Below are positions 1 through 8,439 of a stretch of DNA of 64,000 nt, in pieces. The stretch covers positions 620,001-684,000 of the forward strand of contig NZ_CP081001.1 of NCBI RefSeq assembly GCF_029590555.1, in the 5' to 3' direction. The translations under genes were made by a program, and so were the position numbers. Position 1 is the stretch's first letter. Every line of letters starts with the position of its first letter. The notes under the pieces were generated by a model. That model did no database searches, was not told where the DNA came from, and saw only the letters and a list, made by a program, of their open reading frames with translations. Source of the DNA: Sphingobium sp. V4 (GTDB lineage Bacteria; Pseudomonadota; Alphaproteobacteria; Sphingomonadales; Sphingomonadaceae).

Positions 1-263
1 GGGGCGATGATGTTGCCGAGCACGCCGCCGGCGATGGCGCCGACTATGGTGCCGGTGGTGCCGTCGTCGCGCTTGCAATAATAGCGACCGTCGCGGTCGC
101 GGTAGATGGTGTCGTTGTCGCCGAGGCGGCGACGCTCGTAGCGGGGCGGGCCGCGGCGGTCGCTGGGGCGGTCATAGCCGTAGCCGCCACCATAATTGTC
201 CGAGGTACAGGCGCCGAGCGGCAGCATCGCAAGGATGGCGGCGGCCAATAAGGGCTTGTGCAT
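1..263 (-). CDS. Glycine-zipper lipoprotein, 3' end outside window
   Basis: Truncated by the window edge; 87 codons are visible. The protein opens with a type II signal sequence and lipobox (LPLGAC, Cys19), so it is probably a lipoprotein. A Gly/Tyr/Asp/Arg-rich linker follows, then the start of a glycine zipper (TGTIVGAIAGGVLGNIIA), as in the 2TM glycine-zipper outer-membrane lipoproteins of the SlyB/RcnB-neighbour type. The start is supported by GGAGAG a few bases upstream of the ATG. The role, probably envelope integrity, is inferred from the architecture only, because the C-terminus is missing. Confidence 0.75.
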   Translation of the reverse strand, partial: MHKPLLAAAILAMLPLGACTSDNYGGGYGYDRPSDRRGPPRYERRRLGDNDTIYRDRDGRYYCKRDDGTTGTIVGAIAGGVLGNIIA

Positions 264-451
264 GATGGTCTCTCCTGTGTCGCCCTGTCGCAGGATCAAC
301 CCCGGAACGGAGCGATGGTTGCGTCGGGCGATTGTCGCGGCGGCAGAGGGAATGCCGCCCGCCGAGGCCGTGAGAGGGGGGAAGAGCGGCGTCGGGCGGG
401 CGGCGACCGGCGGCGAGCGGGGGGATGTGCCGCCGGGAGGGGGAAGAGACG

Positions 452-661
452 TCAGTTGGGCAGGGGACGGGTCGGGCTGGTGGCCGGCGAGACGACCGGG
501 CCGGTCGGCGTCGCGGGGGCGGCGCTCTGGTCGGCGAGATTGGCCCTGGCGTCGTTATAGCGGGTGACGAGATCATTCTTGAACTCGGTCAGCTTGCCTT
601 CGTCATAGAGTTTCTTGCCGACATAGCCGGCGATGGCGCCGAAGATCAGGGTGCGGATCAT
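452..661 (-). CDS. Small hypothetical protein, 69 aa
   Basis: The ATG at 661 is preceded by AAGGAGCACCCCC, a good ribosome site. The N-terminus (MIRTLIFGAIAGYVGKKLYD) is a short hydrophobic glycine-containing helix. A charged helix follows, then a Pro/Ala/Thr-rich tail ending in RPLPN. It may be peripheral or single-pass in the membrane. I know of no assigned function. A possible EcfG-type stress promoter lies upstream at 695-719. A longer in-frame reading from 874 exists but its extra residues look like non-coding translation. Confidence 0.65.
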   Translation of the reverse strand: MIRTLIFGAIAGYVGKKLYDEGKLTEFKNDLVTRYNDARANLADQSAAPATPTGPVVSPATSPTRPLPN

Positions 662-694
662 GGGGGTGCTCCTTGTTTTGGGGTTTGGAGCGAT

Positions 695-719
695 AACCGG
701 CGGGGCGGCGGCGAGTTCC
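695..719 (-). promoter_or_regulatory. Candidate EcfG (general stress sigma) promoter
   Basis: Read on the minus strand this is GGAAC, 16 bases, then GGTT, close to the alphaproteobacterial EcfG consensus GGAAC-N16/17-CGTT with one mismatch in the -10. It lies about 35 bases before the ATG of the 69-aa protein. The match is by eye and could be chance in GC-rich DNA. Confidence 0.3.
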
Positions 720-749
720 CCGAAATTCGAGCCGCGCGTCGGGACGCCC

Positions 750-944
750 TCAGGCGTCGGCGACGGGGAGGTGTTCGCCCTGTTCGCGGCGGGCGCGGTT
801 GGCGTCGCCCAGATCCTGGCGGCGGGCCATGGCGAGGAAGGCGGCTTCGGAGCGCAGGCAGCGGTCGCGGACATTGTCCAGCGTGGCGGAGTCGGCTTCG
901 CCGCGGGCCTTGGCGGCGAGGGCGCGATAATCGGGATTGGCCAT
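750..944 (-). CDS. Small hypothetical protein, 64 aa
   Basis: Short Ala/Arg/Asp-rich soluble protein starting MANPDYRALAAKARGEA. Its ATG is preceded by CAGGAGCGCACC, a good ribosome site. It is predicted to be mostly helical, with no signal peptide or membrane segment. I recognise no domain. It lies between the cold-shock gene and the 69-aa protein, all on the minus strand, in a cluster that looks stress-related; that grouping is an inference. Confidence 0.6.
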   Translation of the reverse strand: MANPDYRALAAKARGEADSATLDNVRDRCLRSEAAFLAMARRQDLGDANRARREQGEHLPVADA

Positions 945-1032
945 GGTGCGCTCCTGTAAGGGGAAAGAGGGAGCAGATGGCGCCGGGCCGGGCGACGCGC
1001 GATCGCGCCACCCGGCCCGAAACCGGGCCGAT

Positions 1033-1245
1033 TTATTCGGCGTGCGAGATGTTCACGGCCGCCATCTTGCCGCGACGGTCCTGCTCCAGATCATAGGAGA
1101 CGCGGTCCTTTTCGCGCAGCGTGGCGAGGCCAGCGCGCTCGACGGCGGTGATGTGGACGAACGCGTCCGGGCTGCCGTCATCGGGGGCGATGAAGCCATA
1201 GCCCTTGTCGGCGTTGAAGAATTTGACGGTTCCGACGATGCTCAT
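1033..1245 (-). CDS. Cold-shock domain protein (CspA family)
   Basis: A 70-aa single cold-shock domain, the usual length for the family. RNP1-like KGYGFIAPDD and RNP2-like DAFVHITAVE are present in order, with the usual GTVKFFN opening. CspA proteins bind single-stranded RNA/DNA and act as RNA chaperones in the cytoplasm. The ATG at 1245 is preceded by AAGAAGGAATATTCC. A candidate promoter at 1373-1401 would give a leader of about 120 bases, as many csp mRNAs have. Which csp paralogue this is cannot be told from the sequence. Confidence 0.95.
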   Translation of the reverse strand: MSIVGTVKFFNADKGYGFIAPDDGSPDAFVHITAVERAGLATLREKDRVSYDLEQDRRGKMAAVNISHAE

Positions 1246-1372
1246 GGAATATTCCTTCTTTCAATGCGACGCATCCCGCGTGGACGCGCCGGGTTGCTAG
1301 AGGGGCAGGGAAAGAAGGATATAGGGAGCCGCAAAGCGCCGAAGACCGTCGATTTGCGACTATAGCCCAACC

Positions 1373-1401
1373 CATATAGGGCATCCCGGCCGAAATAGCA
1401 A
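1373..1401 (-). promoter_or_regulatory. Candidate promoter of the cold-shock gene
   Basis: On the minus strand TTGCTA and TATATG are separated by exactly 17 bases, each matching four of six sigma-70 consensus positions. Transcription from here would start near 1366 and leave a long untranslated leader before the ATG at 1245. Found by eye only. Confidence 0.4.
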
Positions 1402-1474
1402 ATCGGCGGCCAGACGGGCGGGCGACAGGCGCATGGCGGGGGCAACAGGCGTGCGGGCCGACGGGGCGGGGCGA

Positions 1475-2518
1475 TCAGCCGGGACGCGCCTGCGCCGCCG
1501 CGCCCGTCGCCGCCGCCGTGCCGCCGCCCTGGGCGAAGCCGAAATAGGCGTCGCGGGCGCGGGCCGCGGCCTCCGCATAGGGGCGGTGCTCCTCCTCGTC
1601 GCGCAGGGCCAGGGCTTCCTCCTCCTGTGGCGTCAGGTCGCGCTCATAATCGTCGGGATCGTAAAGTTCGTCGCTTTCCTCTCCGTCGAAGCCGGGCGGG
1701 GCGGGATAGTCGGTGCGCCAGACCTCCCGATCGTCATCCCACCAGATACCGCGCAGCCGGGCGGCGGCTTCCTCGGGCGGAAGGGTCATGAGCCGGACCG
1801 GCGGGGTGCGAAGTTCACACCGTTCCTGCATATCGGAAATCTGCGGTTTCTGGCCCCCGCGCAGGGCGAGGCGGGCGGCGATGAAGAGGGCCACCGAGGC
1901 GGCGGGGGAGAGGGCGGTCGCGGCCTCTTCGGCGACCGGATCGGGCGTGTCGGGCATGGCGCCGTCGAGCATCCGGGCGTCGTCCATATGGCGGGCGCTG
2001 GGTTCGGCGCCGGGGCGGGGCAGGTCGAGGCGGTCGGCTTCGTCGCGCGCCGCCTCTTCCGGGCAGATCAGGTCGAGAAAGGCGACGAAATCCTGCGCGA
2101 CGACGCGGGCGAGCGCGGCGTCGGACCCTTCGGGCGGGGAATCCGCCATGCGATCCAGCCGCGACAGCATCGACATGGCGAGCCGGTTGTCGTGGCGGTG
2201 GCGGGTGACTTCGAAATTATCCTCGTCGCGGCGGATCGTGTCGGTGCAGCCGGTGATGGCGCGGGCGAGCAGATCATCGGCGAGGCGCGCGCGGGCGATG
2301 AGGATGGCCGCGTCCCAGCCGAGGCGAAAGGCCGCGCCGTCGCGGCGGATGCGCAGGGCATAGGCCGAGCGGGCGGTGATGCGGACGGATTCGCAGGCGA
2401 GGCGGACGACGCCGCTGGACGCCAGGGTTTCGAGGAAACGGCGCTGGCGCGCGGGCGACCAGCCATCCTCGCGGATCTGCGGCGCGGCGGTGGGGAGGGG
2501 CGGGAATTGCACGGTCAT
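1475..2518 (-). CDS. Hypothetical protein with N-terminal HTH-like segment, 347 aa
   Basis: Unrecognised protein. Residues about 18-55 (GWSPARQRRFLETLASSG ... ARSAYALR) resemble the helix-turn-helix at the start of phage small-terminase and similar DNA-binding proteins. The middle is Ala/Asp/Glu-rich and helical. The C-terminal quarter is strongly acidic (DGEESDELYDPDDYERDL, then EEEALALRDEEEH) and ends in a Gly/Ala tail. No signal peptide or membrane segment is seen. It stands alone between the csp gene and the accessory patch. DNA binding is only a suggestion from the N-terminus. Confidence 0.75.
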   Translation of the reverse strand: MTVQFPPLPTAAPQIREDGWSPARQRRFLETLASSGVVRLACESVRITARSAYALRIRRDGAAFRLGWDAAILIARARLADDLLARAITGCTDTIRRDEDNFEVTRHRHDNRLAMSMLSRLDRMADSPPEGSDAALARVVAQDFVAFLDLICPEEAARDEADRLDLPRPGAEPSARHMDDARMLDGAMPDTPDPVAEEAATALSPAASVALFIAARLALRGGQKPQISDMQERCELRTPPVRLMTLPPEEAAARLRGIWWDDDREVWRTDYPAPPGFDGEESDELYDPDDYERDLTPQEEEALALRDEEEHRPYAEAAARARDAYFGFAQGGGTAAATGAAAQARPG

Positions 2519-2616
2519 GGCAAGGCTCCTGCATGAAGAATGAGGCTTGCCGGGAGGGTAGGCAGATCAGGGGCGTGTAGGACAGCAAATAGGATTTTGG
2601 GGAGGAAGGTGGCGGT

Positions 2617-2802
2617 TTACCAGTTGCCCCCGGCGTCCTTGATGGCTTTCAGCAGCGCCTTTTTGGAGGCGGTGCGGCGCGTTCCGCTGTTGCGGGGCAT
2701 GATCGCGGCATCGCCCAGCGCCTCGCGGCCGCGCGCGAGGTCGCGCCCAAACTCTTCGAGCGAAATGGCCGGTCGGCTAGATTTGTAGGTCCGAAACGCC
2801 AA
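2617..2802 (-). CDS. Small basic protein downstream of the nucleotidyltransferase, 61 aa
   Basis: Proposed from the TTG at 2802; no ATG lies in a sensible place. This gives a 61-residue protein with the segment SLEEFGRDLARGREALGD and a Lys/Arg-rich C-terminus ending AIKDAGGNW. It overlaps the last 26 bases of the nucleotidyltransferase reading frame in another frame, so the two are probably translationally coupled. The pairing resembles two-gene nucleotidyltransferase modules, but I recognise no family. The start is uncertain and an internal ATG would leave only about 27 residues. Confidence 0.5.
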   Translation of the reverse strand: MAFRTYKSSRPAISLEEFGRDLARGREALGDAAIMPRNSGTRRTASKKALLKAIKDAGGNW

Positions 2803-3322
2803 AATCGTTTCCCGTTTCTTCGCGGATGCGCCTTTCCATATAATGGAGGTCGAGGTCTTTCGAAAGTCCGAAGAGAATACGCGCCTGTTCCAGCATTTCG
2901 GGCGCGGAGCCGGAGGCATATTGGCCCATGCGGTCGGCTATCAGGTCTTCGGGAGCGATCGTCAGGAACTGAGCGCCGTTGGCGGCATCGAAAAGGCGTA
3001 CCCGGTCGAGATCGGCCAAGCCATCGAGCAGGGTCGAGCCGACCACTTAGAAGCCCAATTGCAGGTCCGGGTGTATCCAGCCGCGCGTCAGCGTTCCGGG
3101 TCCAGAGGGGCGAACGAAGCCATGAGCGCGGAGGGCGGCCTCAAAGGCGTCCTGTCGAGCAATCACATCGAAATCGCCTGTCGCGAGAGCGCTGCCTGAA
3201 TAGAGTTCGGCGGCCGCGCCACCTACGAGGATCGGTGGGCGAATGCCTTGCGCGTCCATATGCTCGCTGACTGTGGCGAAGATTTCGAGCGCGGCGGCAA
3301 ATTCGGGGCGGTAGCCGCTCAT
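2777..3322 (-). pseudogene. Nucleotidyltransferase-fold protein interrupted by an in-frame TAA
   Basis: The two halves (3322-3047 and 3046-2777) are in the same frame and read as one 180-residue protein if the TAA at 3049-3047 is ignored. The first half has the nucleotidyltransferase signature VGGAAAELYSG ... TGDFDVIA, a GG motif followed by a D-x-D pair, as in MNT/AbiEii-like enzymes. The second half continues as a helical domain (APEDLIADRMGQY). The residue before the break fits GAA mutated to TAA. GTG follows the stop immediately, so reinitiation is possible. It lies 9 bases after the RelB-like antitoxin gene. Most likely a recent nonsense pseudogene; a sequencing error would look the same. 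Confidence 0.65.
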
Positions 3323-3331
3323 GGAAACGAG

Positions 3332-3508
3332 CTAATTATTTCCGTGCTTCTCTGTAATCGCGCGCAGTTCCGCCATGACCTGATCGTGCGGGATGCTGGG
3401 CCGGGGATCGGCCAAGGACGCCTTGATTTCGGAGCGGAGCCAAGCGTCATAAGCCTCGGCTTCCTCGGTCGTCGCGAACTCGGACTCGATGGGGGTGAGT
3501 TGGCTCAT
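3332..3508 (-). CDS. RelB/StbD-like antitoxin, orphan, 58 aa
   Basis: Reads MSQLTPIESEFATTEEAEAY, then DAWLRSEIKASLADPRPSIP and HDQVMAELRAI. The pattern of A..YD.W.R..I..S..DPRP.IPHD.VMAE is typical of small RelB-type antitoxins that precede RelE/ParE toxin genes and repress their own promoter. No RelE/ParE reading frame follows; instead the broken nucleotidyltransferase begins 9 bases downstream. It is therefore either an orphan left after toxin loss or a partner of that gene. Family assignment is from recall of the motif and was not searched. Confidence 0.7.
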   Translation of the reverse strand: MSQLTPIESEFATTEEAEAYDAWLRSEIKASLADPRPSIPHDQVMAELRAITEKHGNN

Positions 3509-3579
3509 CTGCGCAAAATTACCAAGAAAAGAGCTCTCTGCAAATAAGAGTTTTCAGGCCATCAAGATAAGCAAAATTT

Positions 3580-4653
3580 CTATGTGCTCGCGGCGCGCGC
3601 TAACCGATCATAGATAATTTTCTGATACAGTCCTTCTGCAAAGGCGATATACCCTGACTTTGCAATTCCGCCATGTATATCTTCAACAAGAAGCCAAGCT
3701 CGCACAGATTGACCCCAATAAGTATTGATCAACGCACGATCTTCTTCCGGTAGAGAAGATATTTCTAACGACTCAAAAACAACTATTCTTGTACCACTGG
3801 CGGCAATTTCAGATTTATTTTCAAAATCTTTTAAGCTTAACTTGATATCTATATAATTTCCTTCGCCAATCAAAACTCTCAAAAGGGCTGGAACTTTGAT
3901 TGCGGTGTTGGTTCTGCCAGAATTGATAAGAGATGCCGAGACTGTAAAGAGAGAATTCTTCCGTATCAACTCTTGCTGCACGATTTCAATTCGGCGTTCT
4001 GCGATAGGCAGATTTGTCTGAAGATCAGCGTACGACTTTTCAGCAGTTTCAAGACGTTTTTCATAAGCTTTGATCAGATCGCTCGCAACTGTCTCCAAGT
4101 TAGAAGGATCGAACTCCACCTCGGGTGATAAGGGGGCATTCCAACTGTCGACCTGATACCTTGTAAGAGCGGTCGGGTTGACAGCTCTAAGCTGCTCAAC
4201 AGATCTTTTTCGATCCTCGATTTGAGCAGGTAAATCCCTAAGTCTTTGTTTTGCTAACTCAAGAAGATTCTGGAGATTATCAATTGTTTCTCCAGAATTT
4301 TTCCCCGTCCGCCCAAATAGCTCTGGTTCTCCAAAGTAAGAGTAATTTCTTCTTTTTTCTCCGTAGAGAACCTTCAATTCCGCATCATCATGAATTGCGA
4401 TCGTTGTTGAGTCGCTGAGTACGCGCTTGATTGAACTGATTTCTATCGCGAGCTTCGGGGTGTTGATGTAGTAATTTTGCCAGATTGGAACACCGAAAGC
4501 GACAAGAAGCCCAATTCCAGCAGAAATTACCGGGACGATTGCCGGATTTAAGCCGCCGACGAACGCTAAAACCCAACCTCCCAACAAGCCAGCAGCAAAA
4601 GCAGTAGGATAATAAAGCAGTCGGACGGTCTTTCTGGAAATTCGACGTTGCAT
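3580..4653 (-). CDS. AT-rich membrane-anchored coiled-coil protein, unknown, 357 aa
   Basis: The N-terminus is basic (MQRRISRKTVR) and two hydrophobic segments follow (about residues 12-33 and 37-60), giving a hairpin anchor. Residues about 120-230 are rich in Leu/Glu/Lys/Gln heptads (NLLELAKQRL, KRLETAEKSYADLQ, RRIEIVQQEL) and should form coiled coil. The C-terminal 120 residues look like a compact beta-rich domain. The DNA is clearly AT-richer than both neighbours and uses codons such as AAT, ATA and TCT freely, which suggests horizontal acquisition. No family is recognised. It lies alone between the antitoxin module and uvrA. Confidence 0.8.
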   Translation of the reverse strand: MQRRISRKTVRLLYYPTAFAAGLLGGWVLAFVGGLNPAIVPVISAGIGLLVAFGVPIWQNYYINTPKLAIEISSIKRVLSDSTTIAIHDDAELKVLYGEKRRNYSYFGEPELFGRTGKNSGETIDNLQNLLELAKQRLRDLPAQIEDRKRSVEQLRAVNPTALTRYQVDSWNAPLSPEVEFDPSNLETVASDLIKAYEKRLETAEKSYADLQTNLPIAERRIEIVQQELIRKNSLFTVSASLINSGRTNTAIKVPALLRVLIGEGNYIDIKLSLKDFENKSEIAASGTRIVVFESLEISSLPEEDRALINTYWGQSVRAWLLVEDIHGGIAKSGYIAFAEGLYQKIIYDRLARAAST

Positions 4654-4732
4654 TTTCGGCCCCCACCGATTGATTAGGCTGCGGCAATAAGAGGTTTCAT
4701 CGTTGATATTTAATTAATCGCGTATCTCACTA

Positions 4733-7651
4733 TCACTCCGCCGCCACAGCTTCCAACCCCAGCAACGGCGCGAGATAGCGCCCGGTAAAGCTCCGGGCGT
4801 TCTTCGCGACCTTTTCCGGCGTGCCTTCGGCGACGACTTCGCCGCCCTTGACGCCACCCTCTGGGCCCATGTCGATGATCCAATCCGCCGTCTTGATGAC
4901 GTCCAGATTATGCTCGATCACGACCACGCTGTTGCCCTGGTCGACCAGGGCGTGGAGGACTTCGAGGAGTTTGCGGACGTCCTCGAAGTGGAGGCCGGTG
5001 GTGGGCTCGTCCAATATGTAGAGGGTGTTGCCGGTGGCTCTGCGGGAGAGTTCCTTGGCGAGCTTGACGCGCTGGGCTTCGCCGCCGGACAGGGTGGTGG
5101 CCTGCTGGCCGACCTTGATATAGCCAAGGCCGACTTCCGCGAGCATCGCCATCTTGTCGCGGATCGGCGGGACGGCCTTGAAGAATTCGACGGCATCCTC
5201 GACCGTCATGTCGAGCACGTCGGCGATCGACTTGCCCTTGAACTTCACCTCCAGCGTCTCGCGATTGTAGCGGGCGCCGTGGCAGACATCGCAGGTGACA
5301 TAGACGTCGGGGAGGAAGTGCATCTCGATCTTGATGAGGCCGTCGCCGGTGCAGGCTTCGCAGCGGCCGCCCTTGACGTTGAAGCTGAAACGGCCGGGCT
5401 TGTAGCCGCGCGCCTGGGCTTCGGGCAGGCCCGCGAACCAGTCGCGGATATTGGTGAAGGCGCCGGTATAGGTGGCCGGGTTGGAGCGCGGGGTGCGGCC
5501 GATGGGCGACTGGTCGATGTCGATCACCTTGTCGCAATGGTCGAGGCCGGTGATCTTGTCATGCGGGCCGGCAACGATGCGGGCGCCGTTGAGGGCGCGG
5601 GCCGACGCGGCGTAGAGCGTGTCGATGGTGAAGCTGGACTTGCCCGATCCCGATACGCCGGTGATGCAGGTGAAGGTGCCGAGCGGGATCGAGGCGGTGA
5701 CGCCGGTCAGGTTGTTGGCGCGGGCATTGTGGACGGTGAGCTTCTTGCCCGACCCCTTGCGGCGCTTCATCGGCACGTCGATGCGGCGGGTGCCGTTCAG
5801 ATAGTCGGCGGTCAGGCTGTCCCTGTGGGCGAGCAGTTCGGGCAGGGTGCCCTGCGCGACGATGGTGCCGCCATGGACGCCCGCGCCCGGCCCCATGTCG
5901 ACGATATAGTCGGCGGCGCGGATCGCATCCTCGTCATGCTCCACGACGATGACGCTGTTGCCGAGGTCGCGCAGGCGCTTGAGGGTCACGAGCAGCCGGT
6001 CATTGTCGCGCTGGTGCAGGCCGATCGAGGGTTCGTCGAGGACGTAGAGGACGCCCGACAGGCCGCTGCCGATCTGGGAGGCGAGGCGGATGCGCTGGGA
6101 CTCGCCGCCCGACAGGGTTCCGCTGGTGCGGTCGAGATTGAGATAGTCGAGGCCGACATTGTTGAGGAAGCCGAGGCGCTCCACGATTTCCTTGAGGATG
6201 GCGCGGGCGATCTGGTTCTGCTGGTCGTTGAGATGGTCGGGGAGGGCGGAGAAGAAGGCGAGCGCGTCCACCACCGATCGGCGGGTGGAGAGGCTGATGT
6301 CCTCGCCCGCGATCTTGACGGCCAGCGCCTCGGGCTTGAGGCGGGCGCCGTGGCAGGTCTCGCACGGCATGGCGGTCTGGTACTTGGCCAGCTCCTCGCG
6401 CATCCAGGCGCTGTCGGTCTGGAGCAGGCGGCGGTTGAGGTTGCCGATGACGCCCTCGAACGCTTTCTTGACCTCGTAGCTTTTCTTGCCGTCCTGGAAG
6501 CGCAGGGTGACGGGCTTGCCGCCGGTGCCGTGGAGGATGATGAGCTTCACCTCGCCGGGGAGGTCGGCCCAGGGGGTGTCGAGGGAGAAGCCGAACTCGC
6601 GGGCGAGGGAGCCGAGCACCTGCATATAATAGGGGCTGGGCGGGTTGGACTTGGCCCAGGGGACCACGGCGCCCTTCTTGATCGAGAGGGCTTCGTTGGG
6701 GACGACGAGTTCGGGGTCGAACTCCTGCCGTTCGCCAAGGCCATCGCAGGCCGGGCAGGCGCCCAAGGGGGCGTTGAAGGAGAAGAGGCGCGGCTCGATC
6801 TCGGGGATGGTGAAGCCGCTGACCGGGCAGGCGAATTTTTCGGAGAAGACGATGCGGTTGGCGGGGATGCCGGCGCCCTTCATCTTCTTGTCGGCGGACT
6901 GGACTTCATCCTCGCGGCCCGGCACGACGCCGTCGGCGAGGTCGACATAGGCGAGGCCGTCGGCGAGTTTCAGCGCCTGCTCGAAACTGTCGGCGAGACG
7001 CGTGCCCATGTCCGGCCCCACGGCGAGGCGGTCGACCACGACTTCGATGTCATGCTTGTATTTCTTGTCGAGGGCGGGGGCGTCCTCGATCAGGACCATC
7101 TCGCCGTCGATGCGGACGCGGGTGTAGCCCGCCTTCTGCCACTCGGCCAGTTCCTTGCGATACTCCCCCTTGCGGCCGCGCACGACCGGGGCGAGCAGGT
7201 AGAAGCGGGTGCCCTCCGGCAGGAGCATCACGCGGTCGACCATCTGGCTGACGGTCTGGGCGCTGATCGGGAGGCCTGTCGCGGGCGAGTAGGGGATGCC
7301 GACGCGCGCCCAGAGGAGGCGCATATAGTCGTAGATCTCCGTGACGGTCGCCACCGTCGAGCGCGGGTTGCGGCTGGTGGTCTTCTGCTCGATGCTGATC
7401 GCGGGGGACAGGCCTTCGATATGCTCGACATCGGGCTTCTGCATCATCTCCAGAAACTGGCGCGCATAGGCGGAGAGCGACTCCACATAGCGGCGCTGCC
7501 CCTCCGCATAGATGGTGTCGAAGGCGAGGGAGGATTTGCCCGAGCCGGACAGGCCGGTGATGACGATCAGGGAATCGCGGGGCAGGTCGACGTCGACGCC
7601 CTTGAGGTTGTGCTCGCGAGCGCCGCGGACGCTGATGTGGGTGAGGCTCAT
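4733..7651 (-). CDS. uvrA: UvrABC excinuclease subunit A
   Basis: A 972-aa ABC-type damage-recognition ATPase of nucleotide excision repair. There are two Walker A motifs (GLSGSGKSS at residues 33-41 and GVSGSGKSS in the second half) and two ABC signatures ([24 protein letters not shown]). The C-terminal zinc finger (CEACTGDG ... CDVCHGAR) is intact. In the first zinc module the leading pair is CPVSG rather than CxxC, followed by CPACDGLG, a variant I recall from alphaproteobacteria. The start [15 protein letters not shown] matches family N-termini; the reading frame stays open upstream, but those residues look non-coding. An SOS box lies 11 bases before the ATG. Confidence 0.98.
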   Translation of the reverse strand: MSLTHISVRGAREHNLKGVDVDLPRDSLIVITGLSGSGKSSLAFDTIYAEGQRRYVESLSAYARQFLEMMQKPDVEHIEGLSPAISIEQKTTSRNPRSTVATVTEIYDYMRLLWARVGIPYSPATGLPISAQTVSQMVDRVMLLPEGTRFYLLAPVVRGRKGEYRKELAEWQKAGYTRVRIDGEMVLIEDAPALDKKYKHDIEVVVDRLAVGPDMGTRLADSFEQALKLADGLAYVDLADGVVPGREDEVQSADKKMKGAGIPANRIVFSEKFACPVSGFTIPEIEPRLFSFNAPLGACPACDGLGERQEFDPELVVPNEALSIKKGAVVPWAKSNPPSPYYMQVLGSLAREFGFSLDTPWADLPGEVKLIILHGTGGKPVTLRFQDGKKSYEVKKAFEGVIGNLNRRLLQTDSAWMREELAKYQTAMPCETCHGARLKPEALAVKIAGEDISLSTRRSVVDALAFFSALPDHLNDQQNQIARAILKEIVERLGFLNNVGLDYLNLDRTSGTLSGGESQRIRLASQIGSGLSGVLYVLDEPSIGLHQRDNDRLLVTLKRLRDLGNSVIVVEHDEDAIRAADYIVDMGPGAGVHGGTIVAQGTLPELLAHRDSLTADYLNGTRRIDVPMKRRKGSGKKLTVHNARANNLTGVTASIPLGTFTCITGVSGSGKSSFTIDTLYAASARALNGARIVAGPHDKITGLDHCDKVIDIDQSPIGRTPRSNPATYTGAFTNIRDWFAGLPEAQARGYKPGRFSFNVKGGRCEACTGDGLIKIEMHFLPDVYVTCDVCHGARYNRETLEVKFKGKSIADVLDMTVEDAVEFFKAVPPIRDKMAMLAEVGLGYIKVGQQATTLSGGEAQRVKLAKELSRRATGNTLYILDEPTTGLHFEDVRKLLEVLHALVDQGNSVVVIEHNLDVIKTADWIIDMGPEGGVKGGEVVAEGTPEKVAKNARSFTGRYLAPLLGLEAVAAE

Positions 7652-7661
7652 GGGGCGTGTT

Positions 7662-7676
7662 GTTCCAGATTTGTTC
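7662..7676 (-). promoter_or_regulatory. LexA SOS box upstream of uvrA
   Basis: The top strand reads GTTC, seven bases, GTTC (7662-7665 and 7673-7676), an exact match to the alphaproteobacterial LexA operator GTTC-N7-GTTC. It lies just before the uvrA ATG at 7651, where bound LexA would block transcription. uvrA is a standard SOS gene, so position and sequence agree. Confidence 0.8.
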
Positions 7677-8439
7677 TGATCGGGCAAGCGCTGGCGCGCG
7701 GACTGGGGGCAAAATAGGGATTTGGGCGCAGAAGGGAAAGGCGAGGCTGCCAAATGCTTTTTTCGGCGCGCCAAGGAGGGAGCCTGGATGCCGCGGCAGC
7801 CCTGACGCCCAGGCAATGGAGCGGCAGGGCGCGCGCGAGGAGGTGGGCGCTGCCGCGCGCCTTCGCCCAGATATGAAGCGACGGCGCGCGCCCGCCTGAC
7901 TGATGTCGTTCGTCGGCAGCGACCGGCGGTTCGTCCGCCGCTGACGCCGCCCGGCGACCGGCGGATGACGGTCATCGAACCGCGATTTGCCCTTCCTGCC
8001 GTAGCGTTATCATGGCGGCGTTAAGGGACGGTTCAGCGCCAGTAGCGTCGTCTCTTCCACATCAGTTCATCCCGATCCGGAGTGCCCGACAGCATCTGGA
8101 TACGCCCCCGGCCTTCCCTTGCGCCGGGGGCGTTTTCATTCGTCCCCGACCGTTGCGATTCGCTCTTTCCGTTACGGTTCATGTCGTTTGCCGGGCGGCG
8201 CATGTCGTTCGTCGCGCCGTTCGTCCCCCGTCCCTGTGTCATTGGTCGAAGCCGGCGTCGTTGGCCGACGATGGTCGCATCCGGTCGAACCGGACGCGCA
8301 CCGGCGGGGGACTGCGCCTACACAGGATGGGCGAGCGGGACAGGAGCCGACCCCGAAAACCTCCGGCTCCCCCGCTCGCAACACCGGCGCCGCGACGCCC
8401 CCCAAGAGGCGGCCCGGTCAAACCAGTTTGTGAGGAGAT
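7677..8439. other. Gene-poor stretch between uvrA and the UrcA gene
   Basis: I see no convincing protein gene over about 760 bases; the open frames here have GC-rich shadow composition and no ribosome sites. It holds the upstream region of uvrA, repeated CGGCG/CCGGCGG-type words around 7915-7965, a strong plus-strand intrinsic terminator at 8103-8136 that belongs to no visible gene, and the leader of the gene at 8440. The unexplained terminator makes a small RNA ending near 8136 plausible. Confidence 0.5.
8103..8136 (+). terminator. Intrinsic terminator of an unseen plus-strand transcript
   Basis: A perfect 10-bp stem, CGCCCCCGGC (8103-8112) with GCCGGGGGCG (8123-8132), around a 10-base loop, is followed by TTTT. 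No plus-strand protein gene ends before it, so it probably ends a non-coding RNA or an attenuated leader. Confidence 0.75.

Noticed and set aside
3248..3547. Plus-strand ORF over the antitoxin gene
   Set aside because: The opposite strand has a recognised antitoxin with proper start; the plus-strand product resembles nothing.
4910..7717. 935-aa open frame antisense to uvrA
   Set aside because: GC-rich codon structure of uvrA keeps the opposite strand open. The translation is low-complexity Gly/Ala/Val/Asp/Glu text with no domain and no ribosome site.
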